Under the pieces are notes generated by a model. That model saw only the letters and a program-made list of their open reading frames with translations. It did not search any database and was not told where the DNA came from. From contig NZ_JACNMM010000003.1 of assembly GCF_020529025.1 (NCBI RefSeq), positions 1-64,000 on the forward strand: 64,000 bases of DNA, in the 5' to 3' direction. Below, one piece after another: positions 10,127 through 19,841 of the stretch. A program made the position numbers and the translations under genes. This DNA comes from Oceaniglobus trochenteri (GTDB lineage: Bacteria > Pseudomonadota > Alphaproteobacteria > Rhodobacterales > Rhodobacteraceae). Within the stretch, counting starts at the first letter, position 1. Each line of letters starts with the position of its first letter.

Positions 10127-11431
10127 TCAACTTTCGCGGAAGGCCTTGGCGAAATAATCGGAAAGCGGGCGCAGCAGATAGGCGATGGGCGTGCGATCCT
10201 CGGTGCGCAGGAAGGCCTCGACAGGCATGCCCGGAATCAGGGTCAGGTTTTCGGGCAGCTTTTCGATTTCATTTGCGCGAAGCTGAATCTCGGCGCGGTA
10301 GAAGGAACTGCGCGAGGCTTCGTCGGTAAAGGCATCGGCGGAAATCTGGGTGACTTCGCCGATGAATTCAGGCGTCGTGCGCGCATCGAAGGCCGAGAAC
10401 CGCAGGATCACCTCCTGCCCCAGGTAAACCTGGTCGATATGGATCGAGGCGACCTGCGCCGCGATCACCAGCGGCCGGTCCTGTGGCACGATGAACAGCA
10501 CCGGATCGGCGGCCCGGATAACCGACCGTTCGGCAAAGACCGTCATGCCATAGACCACCCCCGACACCGGCGACTTGATGTCGAGGCGCGACAGCTGTTC
10601 GCGCAGCGCGCGGCGGCGTTCGGCCAGTTCCAGTTCGCGGTATTGCAGATCGCGGATCTGGGTGATCGCATCCTCGCGCCGGGTGGCGCCCAGGCGCAGG
10701 ATCTCAAGCTCGATCTCGGTGATCCGCTCGGCCGACTGGGCGGCGCTTGCCTCAAGCTCTCCGACGACGCCGCGCAGGCGCGCATCCTCGCGTTGCAGGG
10801 CCAGAACCCGGCTGGCCTGGGCCAGGCCGCGGTCCAGCAGGGATTGTTGCGCGTCAAGCTCCTGTCCCACCAGGTCAAGCTGCGCCGTCAGCGCATTCTG
10901 CTGCGCGGTGACGCCGGTGATCTGGCTGGCGATCTGCTGACGGCGGATGTTCAGCTGCTGCACCTGCTGGTCGATCGACACCCGCCGCGCCTCGAACAGG
11001 CGGGTCTGTCCATCGACCAGGTCCAGAACCTCGGGGCGGCGGGCGGCCACTTCAAGCAATTCAGGGTCGAAGACGATCGTGTCCTTATCGTCCCGCTCGG
11101 CCGTCAGGCGGGCGCGGCGGCTCATCAGTTCGAACAACTGGCTTTCCACCGTCGTCAGGTCGGATTGCAGGAGGGTCGCATCCAGCCGGACCAGCACGTC
11201 ACCGGCGGCGACGGTATCGCCTTCGTCCACCAGGATTTCGCTGACCACGCCTCCATCGGGGTGCTGCACAACCTGGCGGTTGCGCTCAACCTCGATCTGG
11301 CCCGAGGCGATGATGGCGCCGGAAATCTGGGTCATCGTGGCCCAGGTGCCAAAGCCCCCCACCAGCGCCAGAAGGGCCAGCAGCCCGATGACCATGGGCC
11401 GGGTTGCGGACCAGGGACGCGCGCCGCTCAT
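10127..11431 (-). CDS. prsE: HlyD-family type I secretion periplasmic adaptor
   Basis: The 434-residue protein has a short cytoplasmic N-terminus and one membrane helix ([19 protein letters not shown]). A biotinyl-like segment [24 protein letters not shown] follows. A long coiled-coil hairpin spans about residues 90-280, and the [12 protein letters not shown] half and C-terminal beta domain complete the fold. It bridges the inner-membrane ABC exporter and a TolC-type outer channel. It overlaps the transporter gene by ATGA, so the pair is coupled. No tolC gene is in the window. Confidence 0.92.
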   Translation of the reverse strand: MSGARPWSATRPMVIGLLALLALVGGFGTWATMTQISGAIIASGQIEVERNRQVVQHPDGGVVSEILVDEGDTVAAGDVLVRLDATLLQSDLTTVESQLFELMSRRARLTAERDDKDTIVFDPELLEVAARRPEVLDLVDGQTRLFEARRVSIDQQVQQLNIRRQQIASQITGVTAQQNALTAQLDLVGQELDAQQSLLDRGLAQASRVLALQREDARLRGVVGELEASAAQSAERITEIELEILRLGATRREDAITQIRDLQYRELELAERRRALREQLSRLDIKSPVSGVVYGMTVFAERSVIRAADPVLFIVPQDRPLVIAAQVASIHIDQVYLGQEVILRFSAFDARTTPEFIGEVTQISADAFTDEASRSSFYRAEIQLRANEIEKLPENLTLIPGMPVEAFLRTEDRTPIAYLLRPLSDYFAKAFRES

Positions 11432-13176
11432 CGGATACCGCCCTGCGCGGGGCTCGCGGCAATGTCGCGGTGGTTGGTGACCATTTCGCGCAACACCTCG
11501 TCACGCGGGCCGAAAGCTCGGCGCATGCCGCCCTCCATCACCAGCAGCTTGTCGCATTCCTTGATCGCTGCGGGGCGGTGGGCCATGATGAGAATGGACT
11601 TTCCTTCGGATTTCAGCGCCCGGATCGACGCGTTCAGCGCCTCGGACCCCTCGTTGTCGAGGTTCGAGTTCGGCTCGTCCAGCACCAGGAGCACGGGATC
11701 GCCGTACATTGCCCGCGCGAGACCGATCCTTTGCACCTGCCCGCCCGACAGCCGCCCACCGGTGGGCGTGACCAGGGTGTCATAGCCATCGGGCATCTTC
11801 ACGATCATGTCGTGAGCCGCCGCCTTCTTGGCCGCGATCACGATGTCCTCGTCCTTGGCATCAGGTTGAAGGCGGGCAATGTTCTGGGCGATGGTACCAT
11901 CGAAAAGCTGAACCCGCTGGGGCAGGTATCCGATATGCTGGCCCAACACGTCGGGTTCGTATTGATCAAGCGCGGCACCGTCCAGCCGGATCTTTCCGCC
12001 CGATGGCCGCCAGACCCCCACCAGCGCGCGCGCCAGCGTCGATTTCCCCGAGGCCGAATGGCCGATGACGCCCACGGCCTCGCCCGGCTGCACCTCGAAG
12101 CTGACCATGCGCACGCTGGCCTGCTGTTCGCCCGGCGGGATGATCGTCGCCTGGATCACCGAAAGCCGCGCCTGGGGCCTGGGCAGGGCGGTGCGCGGCG
12201 GTTCGACCGGCACGAGGCTGAGCAGTTCGGCCAGCCGCTTCCATCCCTCACGGGCACGCTGCACCGTCTGCCACTGGCCCAGCGCCATGTCGATCGGCGC
12301 CAGCGCCCGCCCCATCAGGATCGAGGCGGCGATCATGCCACCCGGCGTCATCTGCTGTTGCAGCACCAGATAGGCGCCCAGCGCCAGCATGGTGGATTGC
12401 AGGAACATGCGGAACGTCTTCGTCGTCGCGGTGAAACTGCCGCCCAGATCCGAGGCGGAAATCGTTTCCGACAACGAGGAATCGCGCAGCAGCCGCCAGC
12501 GGCTGAAGGTCGAATCCTGCATGCCGAGCGAGCGGACCAGCTCGGCCTCGACGCGGATCTGCTCGGCCATCCGTTCGGCCCTGAGGGTGGCCTGATTGGC
12601 CTTCATCACCGGCCCGATCGTCATGACCTGGTTGATCACCGCCACGATCACCAGGATCAGGCCGCCCCCGACCGCCAGGATACCAAGCCAGGGGTGGAAG
12701 ATCGCGATGCCCACCAGGAAAACCGGCGTCCAGGGAAGATCGAACAGCGCGGTCAGAACCGGTGACGACATCAGCCGCTGCACCGCCTCCAGATCGCGCA
12801 GGTTGTTTGACGCCTGCGCCTCTTTCTCGGGGGCGACGGCGGCCTTGCGCACCATGGCCGCAAAGACCCGCCGATCCAGCCGTGACTGGAACCGCGCACC
12901 GATCCGGGCCAGGATGCGGCCACGGGCATAATCGAGTATGCCCATGATCAGGAACAGGAAACCCATCAGCACGAACAGCGCCAGAAGCGTCGCTTCGCTG
13001 CGGCTGCCCAGAACCCTGTCATAGACCTGCAACATGAAGATCGGCCCGGTCAGCATCAGCATGTTGACGAAAACGCTGAATATTCCGACGGCCCAGAACA
13101 GTCGCCTGCTTTCTGCCCGGGTCTGCGCAAGTTCGGCCGATCCGGCAGCGCTGTTGATCTGTCTCATGAGCCTCAC
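11428..13176 (-). CDS. prsD: type I secretion ABC transporter, permease-ATPase
   Basis: The 582-residue protein joins an ABC transmembrane domain (helices from about residues 28-290) to an ATPase domain. The ATPase has Walker [10 protein letters not shown] near residue 371, signature [17 protein letters not shown], and Walker [13 protein letters not shown]. It lacks an N-terminal peptidase domain, as expected for PrtD/PrsD/HlyB-like exporters of RTX proteins. It is translated first, with the adaptor overlapping by four bases. Likely cargo is RTX protein; two RTX genes lie at 18064-21215. Confidence 0.93.
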   Translation of the reverse strand: MRLMRQINSAAGSAELAQTRAESRRLFWAVGIFSVFVNMLMLTGPIFMLQVYDRVLGSRSEATLLALFVLMGFLFLIMGILDYARGRILARIGARFQSRLDRRVFAAMVRKAAVAPEKEAQASNNLRDLEAVQRLMSSPVLTALFDLPWTPVFLVGIAIFHPWLGILAVGGGLILVIVAVINQVMTIGPVMKANQATLRAERMAEQIRVEAELVRSLGMQDSTFSRWRLLRDSSLSETISASDLGGSFTATTKTFRMFLQSTMLALGAYLVLQQQMTPGGMIAASILMGRALAPIDMALGQWQTVQRAREGWKRLAELLSLVPVEPPRTALPRPQARLSVIQATIIPPGEQQASVRMVSFEVQPGEAVGVIGHSASGKSTLARALVGVWRPSGGKIRLDGAALDQYEPDVLGQHIGYLPQRVQLFDGTIAQNIARLQPDAKDEDIVIAAKKAAAHDMIVKMPDGYDTLVTPTGGRLSGGQVQRIGLARAMYGDPVLLVLDEPNSNLDNEGSEALNASIRALKSEGKSILIMAHRPAAIKECDKLLVMEGGMRRAFGPRDEVLREMVTNHRDIAASPAQGGIR

Positions 13177-13376
13177 ACTGTCCGGACGGCGCCAAACGCT
13201 TGTTACACCGTCGCACGGCGGTTATTCTTGCCTACATAAAAGAAATTGACCAATGGTTCACGGCCAAACATGTGCCCAGGTTATGCAAATGCCTTGCTGT
13301 GTTACAAATATCCGACGCCCCGGCGGGTCGCTCCCGATCTGACGCCGTTTCACCAGCCCGGAAAACGAGGTTCATG

Positions 13377-13793
13377 ATGGTATTTGGTCGCCGCTGCGCC
13401 CCTGCCCTTGCCGCCTGCTGCGCGCTTCTGACGGCCCAGCCCCTTGGCGCCGAACAGTTCGACGGGCTTTACCGCATCTCGCCCACCTCGGATTGCGCCC
13501 TCACGGGGGTGGATGGCGGCGCATTGAAGATCGAGGGCGGCGTGTTTTACGGCGTGGAAAGCCAGTGCCGCATGAGTGTGCCGGTCAACGTGCGCGACAT
13601 GGACGCCGTCCTCTATGACATGGTCTGCACCGGCGAGGGTGAGGAATGGACCCGCCGCGCCCTTCTGATGACGGCGGCGGACGGAGGGCTGATCATGTTG
13701 TGGAACGGGTTTGCCTTCAAATACGACAGATGCCCCGAGAACCCGGCCCGGGGCACCGTCATAACGTCGGACGAAATCGGCATCAACGAATGA
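13377..13793 (+). CDS. exported hypothetical protein with four cysteines in the mature part
   Basis: The 138-residue product starts MVFGRRCAPALAACCALL and has a clear Sec signal peptide ending near PLGAEQ. The mature part has four well-spaced cysteines (SDCALTG, ESQCRMS, DMVCTGE, YDRCPEN) that could form two disulfides. A start one codon earlier at 13374 is possible, but GAGG is better spaced from 13377. The stop codon abuts the stop of the convergent PBP gene with no intergenic base. I do not recognise a named family; it should be periplasmic. Confidence 0.8.
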   Translation: MVFGRRCAPALAACCALLTAQPLGAEQFDGLYRISPTSDCALTGVDGGALKIEGGVFYGVESQCRMSVPVNVRDMDAVLYDMVCTGEGEEWTRRALLMTAADGGLIMLWNGFAFKYDRCPENPARGTVITSDEIGINE

Positions 13794-15989
13794 TCAGTTG
13801 CCGCGCCCGAACAGCCCCCCCAGCACATCGTCGATGATCCGTTCGACAAGGTCGGGTTCGCGCGACGGCGGAACCGGCTGAGGCGCACGCTCGGCATTGC
13901 CGGAATTGGCGGTATTGCCGCCCCCCTGCACGGGCGCCGGGGCCGGAGCCGCCGGGCGGCGCATGGGCAGCGGGCGGGCCGGCAGGCCATCGTGGACGCG
14001 CACCATGACCTCGCGCCAGATCTCGGCGGGCAACCCGCCCCCTGTCACGCCGGTCAGGGGGGTGTTGTCGTCATATCCCATCCAGACCCCGGCGACATAA
14101 TCGGCGGTGAAGCCCAGGAACCACGCGTCCCGTGCCGCCTGGGTCGTACCGGTCTTGCCGGCGGCCTCGCGCCCCTCAAGCCGGGCGCGCCGGCCGGTGC
14201 CGTTCTCGACGACCTGCGACATCATGAAAATCAGCTGTTCCGCTGCCTCGCGCGAAATTACCCTTTCGCCCATGCCGCCGTCCTGGCCGATCAGGGGCGT
14301 GTCGTCCCCCTTCAGGCGCAGCTCCAACAGGCCGTAGGGGCGCACCGAGGTACCGCCGTTCAGGATGCCCGCATAGGCGCCCGTCATTTCCAGCAGCGTC
14401 GATTCGGACGCGCCCAGCGCCAGCGCCGGGCCGGCGGCCAGATCGGAGACGATGCCGAAATCCTCGGCCACCTTGCGTACGTTCTCGCGCCCCACCGCCT
14501 CGGAAACCTTGACCGCAGGGATATTCAGCGAATCCTTCAGCGCCTCTGCCAGGGTGACCCTGCCGTGAAACTGCCCGTCGTAGTTGCGCGGCGTCCAGGC
14601 CCCCGAGCCGGGCACGTTCAACGTGAGAGGTTCGTCCACCACCGTGTCAAAGGCCCCATAGCCCAGCTCAAGCGCGGCGGCATAGACGAAGGGCTTGAAC
14701 GCCGAGCCGGTCTGACGCTTGGCCATGATCGCCCGGTTGAAATGGCCCGCAACACCCTTGAACTTGCGCCCGCCCACCATGGCACGCACGGCACCATCGC
14801 TGCTCATCACGACGATGGCGGCCTGGGCCTTGGATCCGTCGCGCACCTTGGTCTTGAACACCTCGTCCAGCGCATCCTCGGCCGCGCGTTGCAGGCGCGG
14901 ATCGAAGGTGGTGCGCAGGATGACATCCTCGGTCGTGTCACGGGTCAGGAAATCGGGGCCCGAGTCCATAACCCAATCGGCATAATATCCCCCCGCGCGC
15001 GCCTCGGCCGCGGCCGAAAGCTCGGCCGGGTTGGCCTGGGCGGCCTGTTCCTCGGCCGAGGTCAGGTAACCCTGGTCGGCCATGAGGCGCAGCACGGTCT
15101 GCGCGCGGCGCTGCGAGCGTTCAAGATCGTTGGTGGGGGCATAGCGTGTCGGCGCCACCAGCAGGCCCGCCAGCATCGCCGCCTCGGCCGGATCGACCTG
15201 TGCCGCCGACTTGCCGAAATACCGCTGCGCCGCCGCCTCGAACCCGCGCGAACCGGCACCCAGGAAGGCGCGGTTCATGTAGACAGACAGGATCTCGTCC
15301 TTGGAATAGCGCGCCTCGAGCCCCATGGCATAGACGGCCTCCTTGATCTTGCGCCACATGGAGCCGGTCCGGCAATCGGCCTCGTAGGCGGCCTCGTTCT
15401 TCCACTCGGAAGGATCGTAGGGCACGCCAAGGCACAGCAGCTTGGCCGTCTGCTGGGTGATGGTCGAACCGCCATGGCCCGACAGCGGGCCGCGTCCCTC
15501 GGAGAGGTTGATCTTGATCGCGCTGGCCACGCCGCGGGGCGAAACGCCGAAGTGGTTGTAGAATCTCTTGTCCTCGGTCGCGATGATCGCGTTCTTGAGG
15601 TAGGGCGAAACGCTGTCGGCGGTGATCTGGCCGCCGAACTGTTCGCCGCGCCAGGCAAAGACCTGACCGTCGCGATCCATCAACGTGACCGATCCGCGCG
15701 CCCGCGCATCCAGAAGCTCTTCGACCGGGGGCAGCGTGGAATAGAAATAGAAGACCCCCGCCGCAATCAGCAGGACGACAACAGCCGCCCCGCGCCAGAC
15801 CAGCCGCCAGATCAGCGTGAAGATCCAGCGGAACAGCCCGGTGATCATCCCGACGATCCCCTTGCGGCGGCGCGCCGGCGCCGATTTGCGACGGGTCGGT
15901 TTGCGGCGCGGTTGCGGCTTTTGCGCCGCCTTCGCGCCACGCCGCTTGTCCGCCACCAAAGGTGGTTTCTTGTTGCCGGTTCCGGCCAT
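13794..15989 (-). CDS. penicillin-binding protein 1A family (bifunctional PBP)
   Basis: The 731-residue protein has a very basic N-terminus (about 45 residues rich in Lys/Arg) and a membrane helix at about 68-83. The glycosyltransferase-51 domain has catalytic Glu139 in ATEDKRFYNHFG. The transpeptidase domain has SAFKPF, DSLNIPAVK and KTGTTQ. It polymerises and crosslinks peptidoglycan on the periplasmic face. The start at 15989 has GAGGG upstream; a longer frame to 16355 covers the glnK control region. The C-terminus is proline-rich and basic. Confidence 0.93.
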   Translation of the reverse strand: MAGTGNKKPPLVADKRRGAKAAQKPQPRRKPTRRKSAPARRRKGIVGMITGLFRWIFTLIWRLVWRGAAVVVLLIAAGVFYFYSTLPPVEELLDARARGSVTLMDRDGQVFAWRGEQFGGQITADSVSPYLKNAIIATEDKRFYNHFGVSPRGVASAIKINLSEGRGPLSGHGGSTITQQTAKLLCLGVPYDPSEWKNEAAYEADCRTGSMWRKIKEAVYAMGLEARYSKDEILSVYMNRAFLGAGSRGFEAAAQRYFGKSAAQVDPAEAAMLAGLLVAPTRYAPTNDLERSQRRAQTVLRLMADQGYLTSAEEQAAQANPAELSAAAEARAGGYYADWVMDSGPDFLTRDTTEDVILRTTFDPRLQRAAEDALDEVFKTKVRDGSKAQAAIVVMSSDGAVRAMVGGRKFKGVAGHFNRAIMAKRQTGSAFKPFVYAAALELGYGAFDTVVDEPLTLNVPGSGAWTPRNYDGQFHGRVTLAEALKDSLNIPAVKVSEAVGRENVRKVAEDFGIVSDLAAGPALALGASESTLLEMTGAYAGILNGGTSVRPYGLLELRLKGDDTPLIGQDGGMGERVISREAAEQLIFMMSQVVENGTGRRARLEGREAAGKTGTTQAARDAWFLGFTADYVAGVWMGYDDNTPLTGVTGGGLPAEIWREVMVRVHDGLPARPLPMRRPAAPAPAPVQGGGNTANSGNAERAPQPVPPSREPDLVERIIDDVLGGLFGRGN

Positions 15990-16111
15990 GCTCAGCCCTC
16001 GGAGTTTTTCTCTTTTGCCGCAGATTACACCGCAGCGCAGCAAAAGTAGAGGGCGCAACCGGTCAACTTTGATTTTTCTGATCGCCCAATTCTTAATCAC
16101 ACACCGCGTCA

Positions 16112-16128
16112 TGTGCAAAAATTGTGCA
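16112..16128. promoter_or_regulatory. candidate NtrC-type binding site upstream of glnK
   Basis: TGTGCAAAAATTGTGCA matches 13 of 17 positions of the E. coli glnA NtrC site as I remember it. It lies about 127 bases before the glnK GTG. The spacing and the nitrogen-control genes downstream make this plausible. No clear sigma-54 promoter was seen. Confidence 0.4.
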
Positions 16129-16173
16129 ACCCTTTCGGCAACCGGCCCTCGGAAACGCCGCCGAACCTTGTGA

Positions 16174-16593
<420 letters not shown>

Positions 16594-16627
16594 CGCCACC
16601 AGCATCCTTCAAAGGGGTAAACCAACG

Positions 16628-17962
16628 ATGAAACTCTCGAAAATCCTTCCGCTCGTGGCGTTGCTGGCGCTGCCTACGGCGGCCATCGCCCAAGAGGCCG
16701 CAGCCGCCGACGTTACGCCACCCATGGGCGAGATCGGCTATATCTTCACCACCTTCATGTTCCTTGTCACCGGGTTCCTGGTGTTCTGGATGGCCGCCGG
16801 ATTCACCATGCTGGAAGCAGGACTGGTGCGCCAGAAGAACACCACGATGCAGCTGATGAAGAACGTGGCGCTGTTTTCCTTCGCCTCGGTCCTTTACTAT
16901 CTCGTGGGCTACAACCTGATGTATCCCGGCGACGGAAACTGGCTGATCGAAGGCTGGCTGGGCGCCATATCGCTGACCTCGCTCGAACCCGTGGGCGGCA
17001 GTGCCGACACCGACCTGACCTATGCTTCGGTGGGTTCGGATTTCTTCTTCCAGTTGATGTTCTGCGCCACCACCGCCTCGATCGTTTCGGGCACCCTGGC
17101 CGAGCGGATCAAGCTGTGGCCCTTCCTTGTCTTCATCCTGGTGCTGACCGGTCTGATCTATCCGATCCAGGCCAGCTGGAAATGGGGCGGCGGGTATCTT
17201 GACGCGCAGCTGGGCTTCCTTGACTTCGCCGGTTCGACAGTGGTGCATTCGGTGGGCGGCTGGGCCGCGCTGGCCGGGGCCATCATCCTGGGGCCGCGGC
17301 TGGGCAAATACGCCAAGGACGGCCGGGTGAACCCGATGCAGGGTGCCAACCTGCCCCTTGCCACGCTGGGCACCTTCATCCTCTGGATGGGCTGGTTCGG
17401 GTTCAACGGCGGTTCGCAGCTTTACATGGACACCGCCGGCAACGTGGCCGACATCAGCCGCATCTTCGCCAACACCAACACCGCCGCCGCCGGCGGGGCG
17501 ATTGCGGCCCTGTTGCTGACGCAGCTTCTCTACAAGAAGCCCGACCTGACCATGGTTCTGAACGGCGCGCTGGCGGGCCTTGTGTCGATCACCGCCGAAC
17601 CGCTGACGCCGTCGCTGGGCGCGGCCACGCTGATCGGTGCCGTGGGTGGCGTGATCGTTGTCTTCGCGGTGCCGATGCTGGACCGCCTGAAGATCGACGA
17701 TGTCGTCGGCGCGATCCCGGTGCACCTGTTCTGCGGCATCTGGGGCACGCTGGCCGTGGTTCTGACCAATGGCGACGCCACCATCATGGGGCAGCTTACC
17801 TCGATCATCATCGTCGCGGCCTTTGTCCTGGTGACCAGCAGCGTGCTTTGGCTGATCCTGCGGGCCACCCTGGGCATCCGCGTCACCGAAGAGGATGAGA
17901 TCCGCGGGCTGGACGTGGCCGAACTGGGGATGGAGGCCTATCCCGAGTTCGCCAAGGGCTGA
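16628..17962 (+). CDS. amtB: ammonium transporter
   Basis: The 444-residue protein has a cleavable signal peptide (MKLSKILPLVALLALPTAAIAQ) and then about eleven membrane helices. Family landmarks are AAGFTMLEAGLVRQKN, DFAGSTVVHSVGGWAALAGA, WMGWFGFNGGS and VHLFCGIWGTLA, which carry the pore histidines and phenylalanine gate. It conducts ammonium across the inner membrane and is plugged by unmodified GlnK. It follows glnK directly and ends at a strong terminator. Confidence 0.95.
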   Translation: MKLSKILPLVALLALPTAAIAQEAAAADVTPPMGEIGYIFTTFMFLVTGFLVFWMAAGFTMLEAGLVRQKNTTMQLMKNVALFSFASVLYYLVGYNLMYPGDGNWLIEGWLGAISLTSLEPVGGSADTDLTYASVGSDFFFQLMFCATTASIVSGTLAERIKLWPFLVFILVLTGLIYPIQASWKWGGGYLDAQLGFLDFAGSTVVHSVGGWAALAGAIILGPRLGKYAKDGRVNPMQGANLPLATLGTFILWMGWFGFNGGSQLYMDTAGNVADISRIFANTNTAAAGGAIAALLLTQLLYKKPDLTMVLNGALAGLVSITAEPLTPSLGAATLIGAVGGVIVVFAVPMLDRLKIDDVVGAIPVHLFCGIWGTLAVVLTNGDATIMGQLTSIIIVAAFVLVTSSVLWLILRATLGIRVTEEDEIRGLDVAELGMEAYPEFAKG

Positions 17963-17982
17963 CCAGACTGACAAGGCGAGGA

Positions 17983-18016
17983 AAGACCCGGATGGCGCAG
18001 GCTGTCCGGGTCTTTT
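17983..18016 (+). terminator. intrinsic terminator of glnK-amtB
   Basis: AAGACCCGGA pairs with TCCGGGTCTT and is followed by further T residues, 20 bases after the amtB stop. Confidence 0.85.
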
Positions 18017-18063
18017 GCTGTCGGGGGGCGTTGGGGGCTTGAACCGCAAAGACCCCTGCACCC

Positions 18064-19668
18064 TTATGAAAAGACATCGGGCCGGGTTTCGACGTAAAGA
18101 TCGGTAAGGGTGGCATCGGGTGCGCCGCGCAGGATGGCGACCGTGGCCCCATCGACCTGCACCAGGCCATCCAACCCGTCGCCCGACATGACGATCGCCA
18201 CATCCCCCGCCCCACCGCCATGGGGGTTCAGCGAGACCCGCAGGAAATCCTGCCCGGGGGTGAAATCGGTGATATCAGCAGCCCCCGCCCCACCGGCATA
18301 AAGCCAGAAGACATCATTTCCCGCGCCGCCGGTGGCCCTGTCGCCCCGGTCGAACACCAGCGTGTCATCCCCCGCGCCACCATCCAGGCTGTCGGGTGCG
18401 TCGTCCAGGTGCCAGGCGAATTCGTGACGTTCGGCGATGATGCGTTCGGCATCGACGCCGCGATGATCCAGCCTGTCGTCACCCGCCCCGCCCCACAGGG
18501 AATCGGCGCCCCAGCCGCCGCGGATCGTGTCATTGCCCACGCCACCGCTTAGCCGGTCGTCGCCGTCACCCGGTGTTTCACCATGTTCGCCGCCGTCAAG
18601 ATAGCTGCCGCCAGGGCCGCCGATGATGGTGTCATCGCCAGCGCCCCCATGCAGCAGCGTCTGGCCATCCTGCGCCCCCCCACCGGTCAGCAGGTCGTGC
18701 CCCGCGCCGCCGAACAATGCCACGGCCCCACCACCGCCGGTCAGGCTGTCGTCGCCGGCACCGGCAAAACCATAGGCCGGGCCGTCGCCGACCTGCAGGG
18801 CATCGTTGCCATCCCCCAGGTCAACCGCCACGGCATCCCCGGTCAGCCATGGCGTCGCCTGCGACAGCGTCAGGCCACCCTCACCGCCATCGGCAAGGGT
18901 CACGTCATCGTTGCCATCGCCGGTGCCCTGAATCGCCGGCGCCTGGGCTGCCAGGCCCAGGGGCGATCCGCCGTCGCGAACAAGCAGGCGGGCAAGATCA
19001 CCGGCGCCCGCTGGCACCTCGTCGCCCGTGACCGGCAGAAGAACCGTGCCCTCATCCCCGGGCGGTGGCGGATCGTCACGCAGTGTCGGATCGACAGGAT
19101 CGAGCACATGACCGCCATCCTCAACGGGCGGCGGCAGATCGGGCAATGTGGGATCGACCGGTTCAAGCGCCGCCGCGCCTGCGGAATCGTCGATCAACTG
19201 CGCCAGCGGGATATCGGCATCCAGCGTCGGTGAGGCGGCATCCGACACGCGCAGGAAGATATCGGCAACCGGCACCTCGGACAGGCCGGCAAAGCGGATT
19301 TCGACGGTGCCATCGTCGATGGCATAGCGCAAAACGGCATCGCCACCCGCTGCGCTGTCCAGGGCGGCGAAATCCTGTGCCTCGTCGGGCACGGCAATGG
19401 TCAGCGTGTCCTGATTGGGCTGGAAGGATTCGATCAGAACCTCGCCCGCCCGGGATTCGGCGAACAGGTCTTCGCCCTCTGACGTGGCATCTGAGGCCGG
19501 ATCATCAAGCGTAGGCGCCAACAGATCGCCGCCATCCCCGACCAATGGCTCATTGTCCTCGGGCGCGTCGCCCTCTGTCTCATCCTCGGGGTCGGTGCGG
19601 ATAAGATCCATCACGTCGGGAATAGACGCCGCTGCCATGACACCAAGAAACAACAACCCCGCCAACAT
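18064..19668 (-). CDS. RTX calcium-binding repeat protein with N-terminal membrane anchor
   Basis: The 534-residue product starts MLAGLLFLGVMAAASIPDVMDL, one hydrophobic helix, followed by a long acidic region rich in Asp, Glu and Pro. Glycine/aspartate nonapeptide repeats of GGAGDDxL type occupy roughly residues 265-430. A C-terminal domain (DFTPGQDFLRV ... DLYVETRPDVFS) shares its layout with the next RTX gene. A start at 19704 would add twelve residues, but it lacks a ribosome binding site whereas GGGGTG precedes 19668. The repeats should bind calcium outside the cytoplasm. An N-terminal helix is unusual for a type I secretion substrate. Confidence 0.8.
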   Translation of the reverse strand: MLAGLLFLGVMAAASIPDVMDLIRTDPEDETEGDAPEDNEPLVGDGGDLLAPTLDDPASDATSEGEDLFAESRAGEVLIESFQPNQDTLTIAVPDEAQDFAALDSAAGGDAVLRYAIDDGTVEIRFAGLSEVPVADIFLRVSDAASPTLDADIPLAQLIDDSAGAAALEPVDPTLPDLPPPVEDGGHVLDPVDPTLRDDPPPPGDEGTVLLPVTGDEVPAGAGDLARLLVRDGGSPLGLAAQAPAIQGTGDGNDDVTLADGGEGGLTLSQATPWLTGDAVAVDLGDGNDALQVGDGPAYGFAGAGDDSLTGGGGAVALFGGAGHDLLTGGGAQDGQTLLHGGAGDDTIIGGPGGSYLDGGEHGETPGDGDDRLSGGVGNDTIRGGWGADSLWGGAGDDRLDHRGVDAERIIAERHEFAWHLDDAPDSLDGGAGDDTLVFDRGDRATGGAGNDVFWLYAGGAGAADITDFTPGQDFLRVSLNPHGGGAGDVAIVMSGDGLDGLVQVDGATVAILRGAPDATLTDLYVETRPDVFS

Positions 19669-19783
19669 GACGCACCCCGATTCACCTTCCGTTGCCCCAT
19701 GCATAGACTGAGGGGCTTTCGGTCCGGTGTCGAAAACAAACGGCTTTTTAGGTTAATTCTGCCGGGTCGCCCGGGGCGTGCAC

Positions 19784-19815
19784 AGAAAAACGACCGCCTG
19801 TGACAGCGGCCGTTT
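19784..19815 (-). terminator. intrinsic terminator after the second RTX gene
   Basis: On the minus strand AAACGGCCGC pairs with GCGGTCGTTT (one mismatch or wobble) and runs into TTTTT. It lies about 27 bases past the stop of the 19842-21215 gene. Confidence 0.65.
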
Positions 19816-19841
19816 CAGCTTTGGTCTTCCCGCCCAGAGGC

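Noticed and set aside
13992..16049. Long plus-strand frame opposite PBP1A
   Set aside because: It is an antisense shadow of the penicillin-binding protein gene.
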